A DNA stretch of 64,000 nt from Aplectana chamaeleonis (Eukaryota; Nematoda; Chromadorea; Rhabditida; Cosmocercidae). Made by a program: the position numbers and the translations under genes. The notes under the pieces were generated by a model. The model was given only the letters and a program-made list of their open reading frames with translations, was not told the DNA's origin and did not search any database. The DNA lies in the NCBI GenBank assembly GCA_029168955.1, contig JAPDOI010000153.1:681001-745000 (forward strand). Reading direction: 5' to 3'. Positions 11,101 to 20,100 of this stretch are shown here, piece by piece (the first letter of the stretch is position 1; each line of letters opens with the position of its first letter).

Positions 11101-14100
11101 TTTCGTCCAACAATAGAGTCTAATGCAGTGGGCTGCAAATTCAATCAAAAATTCTGACGTCTTTAGGCTACACATGTGAGAAAGTCTGTGGAAAAACGTT
11201 GCACTTTGTGTAATCCATCCGTACCGGCCCACCTTAGGAGTAAGTGCATTCATAGTATAAAGTCCAGAAAAAAAAAGAAGAAATATAAAATACATTAAGT
11301 AAGAAAAAAGAACAAAACTCCAAAAAAGATGCAAAAAGTTATATGTAACCAAATCTAGTCTTTCTTTTTCCACTCAAATCCTTATACTTAAAGCAGCTCA
11401 GGCGATTCTCGGCCCCGAGCCGCATCGAATAGGAATCGGAGCCGACTGACAGTTCGGCTCGTTCTCCCAATCTTCAGCTACTGCTCTTGCCGTTCGGGCC
11501 AACCGGAGTAGCCCGGACAGCAACAGCAGTGGCCCGGAAAGCAACAGCAGTGGCCCGGACAGCAACAGGAGCCGACTCGCAGATTGGAAAAACGAGCCGA
11601 ACTGTCAGGCGGCTCGGGGCCGATAATCGCCTGAGAGTTATGTCCCGATGTGTGTATGTGTGTATGTGTGTGTATGTGTGTCCCGCGGATCTCAGCAATG
11701 GCCGATCAAAACTGGGATGAAATGGTACCAACATTTGGGTGGGTAGGACATATATCGATTACCAAAGAGCCAGCGTGAACCACCCATGCGCGCCTCGGGC
11801 AGCCAAGTTTGTCCGTGGGGCGCACATTTGGCCGTGGGTCATGAAAACCTCAATGAGCCATCTAGCGCTAGAGGGACTACGCTCTAATCGTAGCGACAGG
11901 TATCCTGTACTAGTGTACAGGACGCTGTAAAGAATCGCTAGGATTCGAGGAGTGTACAGGACGTTATAGAAAGTGTGCAGGTCTCCAGTGGGAGTGTGCA
12001 GGACGTCATGTAAAGTGTGCAGGACCCCAATGGAAGTGTGCAGGACGTCATATAAAGTGTGCAGGACCGAAATGGGAGTGTGCAGGACGTCATAGAAAAT
12101 GGGCAGGACTCCAATGAGAGGGTGCAGGACTTCATATAAAGTGTGCAGGACCCCGATGGGAGGGCGCAGGACGTCATATGAAGTGTGCAGGACCGGAATG
12201 GGAGTGCGCAGGATGTGAAAATGTGCAGGACGTCATATAAAGTGCGCAGAACCCCATTGGGAGTGTGCAGGACGTCATAGAGTATGCGCAGGACCCCAAT
12301 GGGAGTGTGCAGGAAGTCATAGAAAGTGAATGGGAGTAGGCAGAACGTCATAGAAAATGTGTAGGACCCTAATGGGGGTGCGCAGGACGTCATATAAATT
12401 ATGCAGGACCCCAGTGGGAGTGTGCTGGACGTCGTAGAAAGTGTTCGGGACCCCAGTAGGGGTGTGCAGGCCCCCAATGGGAGTATGCAGCACGTCATAG
12501 TAAGTGTACGGGCCCCCAGTGGGAGAGTGCAGGAGGCCATATCAAGTTTGCAGGACCGCATTCGGAGTGTGCGGGATGTCACTAAGAGTGTAGAAAAAAA
12601 AACGAGATCTTGGTCTTTTTTCATGCTTATTCTTAATCTTTTCTAGCGAAGAAAACAGATAGGAAAACGTGTATCTTGAGAAGCGTGCGACGCGTTTTGA
12701 GAAGGGCGCAGAACTCCTGAGACATTTCCTTGCCAATCTGAGGAAACAAGAAGCAGCTCCACATCCGAACCTTCTATGTTCGCCACACATTACAACCGCT
12801 GTCATCTCGATTTACTAACTTCCATAAATTATTTGGAATGCGCTGAAAGTCTGAGCTTATCGAAATCTGCTTCTCAAAAGATAATCATCCACGTAGGTAC
12901 ATATTTCATTTAAGAAATAACACGTTTTTTCTTATCATGACAGAGATAGTAATGCGAGAATATTCGCTAGGGACCTTTGCAAATTGGAAGGAAGGGCAGT
13001 GGGTTGCGATATAAAGGGAGGAGGGATGGAAAAGGCCGTAAATGTGATGCCGGTAGCAACCGACGATCTACCGCTGGCTTCTTATGTTTTGCTTTTTTGA
13101 TGCCTTTTTTTATACCCAACCCCCTGCTGTAAATGTCCGGCAGCCTAATGTGCTCAGGAGAGTCCATACGGACAGCAACTTTGGTGTAGGCGGAAGTCAG
13201 TCAACAAAGTTATCTGCCTCAGGAAGTTGGCGCACGTGAAAGTTTTCTTGAGCGAAAACTTCGCTAGGTCCTGCTAGTCCTAAATAGTTCAATATGGGAA
13301 GTTTAGTTTTTCAGAAATCTTAAGCCTCAGATATTGGATTGAAGAAAAAAACTTGATTTTGTAAGAACACTCCCGTCGAAATTTTGTAGCAGATTTTTCC
13401 TCTCGCTAGAGCACGAGATCTGTATAGGGGACAACATCTGTTCGACGTCGAGACGATCACCTACTACGGTGTACCTACCGTATTGTGCAATAACCCTTGA
13501 ATATGGGGGGGAAACAGAAGTCAAATTCATATCCCCCTTTTTTTCTCACCTCAAAATATCGTTATCCCACATGGCCCTACACGGACAACGATGGAATAGT
13601 GCTGCTATATTTAATTTATTACTGTGCAGAAATCCCTATCAGCTGGAATCCCATAGTTTCCGATGTCAAGTTTCTGGAAAATATGGCACATTGACCTATT
13701 TGTATCTGGAGTACGGTTGGCCTACAGTAATCCGTCAGAAAAAAATCCGGGAGAGAAACTCAGATTATGGTTCCTGCACTACCGTTATACACCCAGTCTG
13801 CACTGTGACGGCGATGGAAACCCGCTAGTAATCTGAACTAAGGATCGTTTCTTGCTTCACTTCATGGTAGATTTTATTAGATAAAAATTGGAATAAATGA
13901 GAACGACAATTTCTTAATAACTACACCTTTTCAAAGATTTGCAAATCTACCTTTCCTTTTTTTCGTGGAGGAAAAAAACCGAATTTTTTTTTCAAAATTC
14001 GGTATCTCTTGCTGGGAATGTACTTCTCCTCAAAGGCAGTGGTCGCGATCAAATATGCTTGTCTTCTTTTCCTCTCAAAAGCCTTTTCTGGTTTTCGAGT

Positions 14101-17100
14101 AGTAGGACCTATAAGAAGAAATCGCAAAAAACCGCAGTTTCAGGTCAAATTTGAAGCTTGAACTTTCTTGTGTTTTGATGGTGGACGAGCTCACTCCACA
14201 CCATCGGCATCGATGATCTCTATTATAAAGAACATCAGCTGGCTTGAAATTGCATTTCAATCAATGAATATTGACCCATCTACTCAAAAACATTGACCGA
14301 AGTGCTTGCTTTCATTTTTCAACTCTTTTTATTTGGTGAATTTGCACTTATTTCTCCCTCTGAATGTACAAGATTTTTCGTTTTTCACCGCTCTACCCTC
14401 CTAGTTTTTCAGCTGTTTTCGATCTGAGCTGATTTTTGTAGTTTTTTCGATCACGTTTTTCATCGTGACCACTGCCTTTAAGTACTTTTCTAGTTAAAAT
14501 TTTTCCCTCGCCGCTGAACTGCCAACTGCTTAGGCAGCGAGACTGACAAGATTGCGGTTGGTCCGCTATACCTACGAAGCTGTTAGGAATCAGAGTAAGA
14601 AGGAGTAGGAACTTTTCCCAGCCTTACGAAACTCGGAAATGGGAACGTCAAACACCATAAGGAATCTAAAGGCCAAAGGCAAAACGGCAATCGTGATATA
14701 GGACGCTCGCTCAATCCAGGTTCAAAACGACCCCAAGTAGTATTTCCAAAATTCCTAAGCTTCGGAGGCTCCTCCAGAATCAAAATCCGGAAATCGGAAA
14801 GCCAAAAAACCATCGGAATCAAGGAATGGGAATTCCGGAACCGCAATTACGCTAAATTCCCGTTCGAATTGATCCTGAACTCTCCATCATCTTGAGGAGT
14901 CAAAAGTTCGGAAATCGGAAGGGGACAACCACTTGAATTTGGAAATCGCGGAAATCGAAACCCCAAAGAACATCGAAAATCGGAATGCTAAATTGTACCG
15001 GGAATGAGCAAAACAGAATTCGTATTATCGGAAATCCGCTCATCCAAGGGTTTTAACCATCCATATGTAGCGGTAGTTCCATTATTATTTTTTTACTTTT
15101 GAGAGTTTACTTTTCAAAAATTGGAAAGCCAAAAAACCATCGGAAATCCAGGAATCGGAATCTGGAAATCGGATTAGGCTAATTTTCAATTCAGATTGAT
15201 CTCGAACCCCCTTTTCTTCAGGTGTCAAATTTCGGAAATCGGAAGGGAAGCAGCCATTTTAATCTCAAAAAGCGGTATTCGGAACGCCAAAGACCATCGG
15301 CGATCGAATCTCTGAATATCATCGGAAATCGGCTAGACGGAAATCCTCATATCGGGAATCCGCTCATACCAGGTTTTGGCCCATCCAAAATGTTATTTAC
15401 TATTTTTCTGGCTTGTTAGGTTTTTTTTTCGCTAATCAAAAATCGGAAGGCCAAAAAACGTGGGAAGTGTGAAGACCATGACTCCGCCAATTCCTGACTG
15501 AGATCGATTCCTAACTCATCTTCAGTGGTTCCTCGTGGAGAATCCATGGGGAAATACCGGGCACTAACCAAGTTGGTGGGGTGGACCGCGGCACACACCA
15601 GCATCGATAACTTACACTCCAAATCTTCTCAGTAGGTTCAAATTCTGTGTTTGGCGGACATACCGACATAGAAGTGACTTGTTGTGCAATTTGTTCAAGT
15701 ACTTGAAACTGCTGACGTGGCGAATGAGTGCCCCCCCCCAACAACTAGACTAGTGCCTACTACCGGCTTTAGCGGAAGACCATCTGTCAGCCGCGAGTGG
15801 TTCATGAACCTCTATAAGAATGAATTCCTGTGTTTATGACTAAGAGTAAATCCCTAGTTCGAAGATTAATGTGACTCCAGATGAACTTTTTGTTAATCTA
15901 CGATCAGAAAACCACAGCTGTTTACACACATACATCCATCATTCCCTCGCTTGTGGCGGCGGCGCATAATATCCTGTTTATAGTGCTTTCTCGACGAGGA
16001 ACAAGAACTCACTACATAAACCCCATAGGGAAAGGGGGGCTACATCCCCTCAAAGACCATAAGAGGAGAGGCTTGATGAGAAGAGGAAAGGCTTCCCCAC
16101 CCCCCAGCGGCGTAAGCAGCCAGCAGGCGAACCTTTTGTTCCCGGCTACGGTAATTCCTTTGTCATAAGGCTGGCTGCCGTCGTCGTCAAACTTTTATCC
16201 CCTCAAAAATATAATCTCACATCCCCCTCCCTCATCAGAAATCCCCCCTCCACCTCGCCTCGCAACAAATTTGCAGCCACGGGGATCAGCCGAAGGGCTT
16301 TGACGTAATCATGGCGTTCACAAGCACTGGCCACGTAGACGATTCCCATCGGTAATGACATTTGGATGGATCTGGGATTAACCTTTATCTACACTACAAC
16401 ACACCTACGTACATGCATGCTTGCGCATGAACCCCTAGGGAACAGACAGTATTTCCTTTACAAAACTGGGAAAAATTGTTTGGCTAGTTCTATGAAAAAA
16501 CCCGAGTAGACCAGAGATCCATTTTCTAGTTTAGAAACCCAAATAACTTGAATTCGTCAAGAAAAGAATCGCCTCAGATTCATGTCTTACAACTGAACCA
16601 GTATTCCCTTTTTTAACATTAAGGCTCTTATTGATTACTTACTACAAATTTTATTACGTGACTTTGCCAGTCGACTATAAGTTCTAGAGGTTAATGTTTT
16701 GCCATTGCGATGCAATACTCGATTTCCTACACGTTCACTGTTCCTTACGTGTTTTTGACACGTTTCTTGAGCTCCATCTGCAGATAACTGCTGTAAAATG
16801 CTGTATCAACGTGTCAAAACAAGAATTCTGGTGCGAAAGTGTTAAAACACTAGTATTTCTAAGCGGTGGCGAAGCACTAACCTTTAGAACTCCTATGCAG
16901 GTGGTATTTCCCCACTCAATACCTATCGCCTCATAAGTATGGCCTATCTCTGGACTGTGGGAAGCCGCGCCTCAGCTAGGAGCGCGCGCGTCGAGCGGGT
17001 GGGGTGACCCCATTATGGATATAAACGATAGATACTCTTCATAAACAGCACAATTCTGCCAACTGAAAACGATTTAGACGAGAAAAAAAAGGTACAAAGG

Positions 17101-20100
17101 AGAGAAGAAGTAGGTAACAAAGTGAAATATGCAAATGTAGATACAAGACAAAAGAAAAAAAAACAATAAGAAAATCAAAAGAGTTGAAAAAGAAGTAAAA
17201 ATTATGTCCAAAAAGGAAGAGCCACATGAATTTTGGCTATGGGAAAATAATCAACGATGAGAGATATCGACTGATTTTATCCATAACGGGGTCACCCCAC
17301 ATTCTCGACACGCGCGCGCTCCTAGCGGAACCGCGGTTTCTCGCAATCTAGAATTTTACTGCACCAACCTGGTTTTCCCTCCAACTTTCTTCTTGTTGAA
17401 TTATAGCACACATTAGACATAGACATCAACTTATTTTCTTTATTGGATGAATATAATTCGAAAGTACAATTTTTGAGATTTACTGAATGAAAAAATCAAA
17501 ATCGACTGACAATCACGAAAACAAGGTTTCTCTGTGGAATTCTATTGTCGAAATGTTTCCGAATGGATGAAAAATTTGGAAAGCTCTCTTTCATTCAATG
17601 CGAATGAATGTTAAGAGAATCATTCGAATTATAGAATATTATTAGAATATTCGAACAACCTGAAGGTGTCTAAATAAACAGAACATCGAATTTCTTTGAT
17701 TTGGAGATTAGACCGCCTCCTCAAAAAAAACGGAGAAGTTGAGTCTTTAGGGAAAAGGACATTAAAAAAACTAAAAGTTTAATTTCTAAATGATTCGATT
17801 AGTCGAAAAAAGTAAGAAAAAAATCATTGGTTCAGATTCCCGGATGAATCAAATATTAGAAAAAAAATTCCCAAAAGTTCAAAGACCTGCATAAACCGAG
17901 CCGTTATTACTAAGTTCTAGGTAACTCAAAAAATATTAACTAAACAAATTTGAATTTCTGATTCATGGAAGAACTTGATATTCACATAACTTGGATACTC
18001 CAAAAATCGACTACCCAAAAAAACAATAATTTTGTATTTTCGAATAAATAATATATTCAAGAAGAGATCCGTTCATTCCAATTCGTGGATGGAACAAATA
18101 ATCGAAAAAAAGTTTCCGAGTGAATCGACTGTTTGGAAGAAAAAAGTAATTCGAAGTCAAACATCTGAAACCGAATACTCACATTAGTTGAATATTCGAA
18201 AAGCTAAATCATTCATATTCAAAACGACTCAAATTCCCTGAAAATGAATACTAATGTGTGCATTTGCATCTCCATACACTCAAATTTCAAATGAAACTAT
18301 AATTTTCGACAAAAGAGGAAGAATAACTCTGGTCCAAAATTGAATCACATATTCAAAACCGAACATTCGAATATCCGAATAATTCAACATCCCGATACAG
18401 TAGAATATTCGAAGGTCCAATTATTCGAGCCATTCAAATAATATCTTATTAACTTGATATGGCCATCACTACACCCGTGGTGGTTGCCTTAGGCGTAGAG
18501 CCATGCACCACTTGCGAAAACCGTGCCTTTCTGCCATGCAAAAAACGTTTTTGAGTCTCATTCTGACTATTTTCGCAATAAAATTTTCTGTAATACCTGG
18601 TTAGGTTGACATATTTTTGTTTTTCTGCATGTCCGCATCTGTGGCGATGCGGACATTTTGATTTCTATGAGCCAAAGTTGACTGGCTGCTCATGGAACTT
18701 TTGGAGCTACCCGGTCCCCGCAGATACCAATTCCCACCCTGAAAACCCGCTCGCTTTGGCATGCGCGGCAGTTAGCGAGCTCAATGGGCCAGCTCAAATT
18801 GGTCTACGACGGCTGGCCGTCGCCTGGGAGATACCCAACTTCTCCTCAGTGGTAAATCCGGAAAAGTTGCCCCCAATTTCCGATTTTTTTTATCAAATTT
18901 CTATGAACTTCATTTCGAAAAAATTAGGTAAAATTTTTCGGGCCTGCCGTAATAGCGTTTAAAATATTAACTCGTTACTCGAAAAATCTTCCGCTCTCCC
19001 TCCCCTAAATTGAACAGCGATGCGGAAAAAAACAACACGCCAAATTTGCGTCATGTCTGGCGGGGCCGATTCAATAATTTGGAGTTCGAACACAGCTAGT
19101 AAATTGTACATGTGAAGTCTGTTTGAATGAGGCTGTCCGCCTAAGCGGTCGGCGAGCGTGTCGAGCGACTATCGCAAACCCATTTTTAGGCGAATTTTTT
19201 CACTGCTGAAATTAGCTGAGTGGGATGATATTCACTAATCGTCTAATATTCCTACTAATCGTTTATAAAGTCCAGGAAAGCCTATGCGACGTCTGCTCGA
19301 CACGCACGCCGACCGCGTAGGCGGAGAGTCTCATTCGAGCAAACTTTACGAACGTTTTTTTTCTGGTTGAAAACGGATAGGCAGCTTCACTAAAACACTG
19401 AGGGAGTAAATAAAAACTTCGGGCCATTTGCTTTCTATTCATCCAAAGATTAAATGAGAAGTAGCTCAATTAGCAAGAAATTAGTGCAGAAAAATCGACT
19501 GAAACCCTTCAAAAAACGTCGCCTGGTTGTATCGCCAGAGCAGAAAGGTTTTAGGAATTTTCAAATAACGGAAGTCGGAGAATGAACCGAACATCGGAAA
19601 TCGGAGCCAGAGATGTGCGGGAGTGTTCGTTTTCCGTCTTCCCGCCATTTCGGACTTCCATTTTTTTAGAATGGAGTAAAAAAATCCGGGAAACGCAAGG
19701 TTTTCGCACGGCGCGAGAATTCAATTTTTTCCGTTTTTTATTATAACTTCCGTCTTCAGGGCCGTTTCTGGAAACCCATTTTCCGTTTGCCATTTACAAA
19801 TAAATGCTCTTTTTCCCCATAATTTTTTTCTCTGTACACACCTGACTAGACTCTTAAAATCAGCAGAAATCCAAAATCGGAAGACGGGAGTAGGAAATCG
19901 TAAGAATAAAAATCACCAGAAATAGGAAAATCGCAGCGCTAGAAACTATTAGAAACTCGTCCCTGACATCGTCCATTCAAAAAAGTTCAATCAATATTTT
20001 GTAAGCAATACATATGTATATTGAGTTCTTAGACGGAAAATCCGGTTTCGAACTCTGCCCGAGGAACGTCAGGCTCTAGTACACGTAATGGGGGGAGGTC

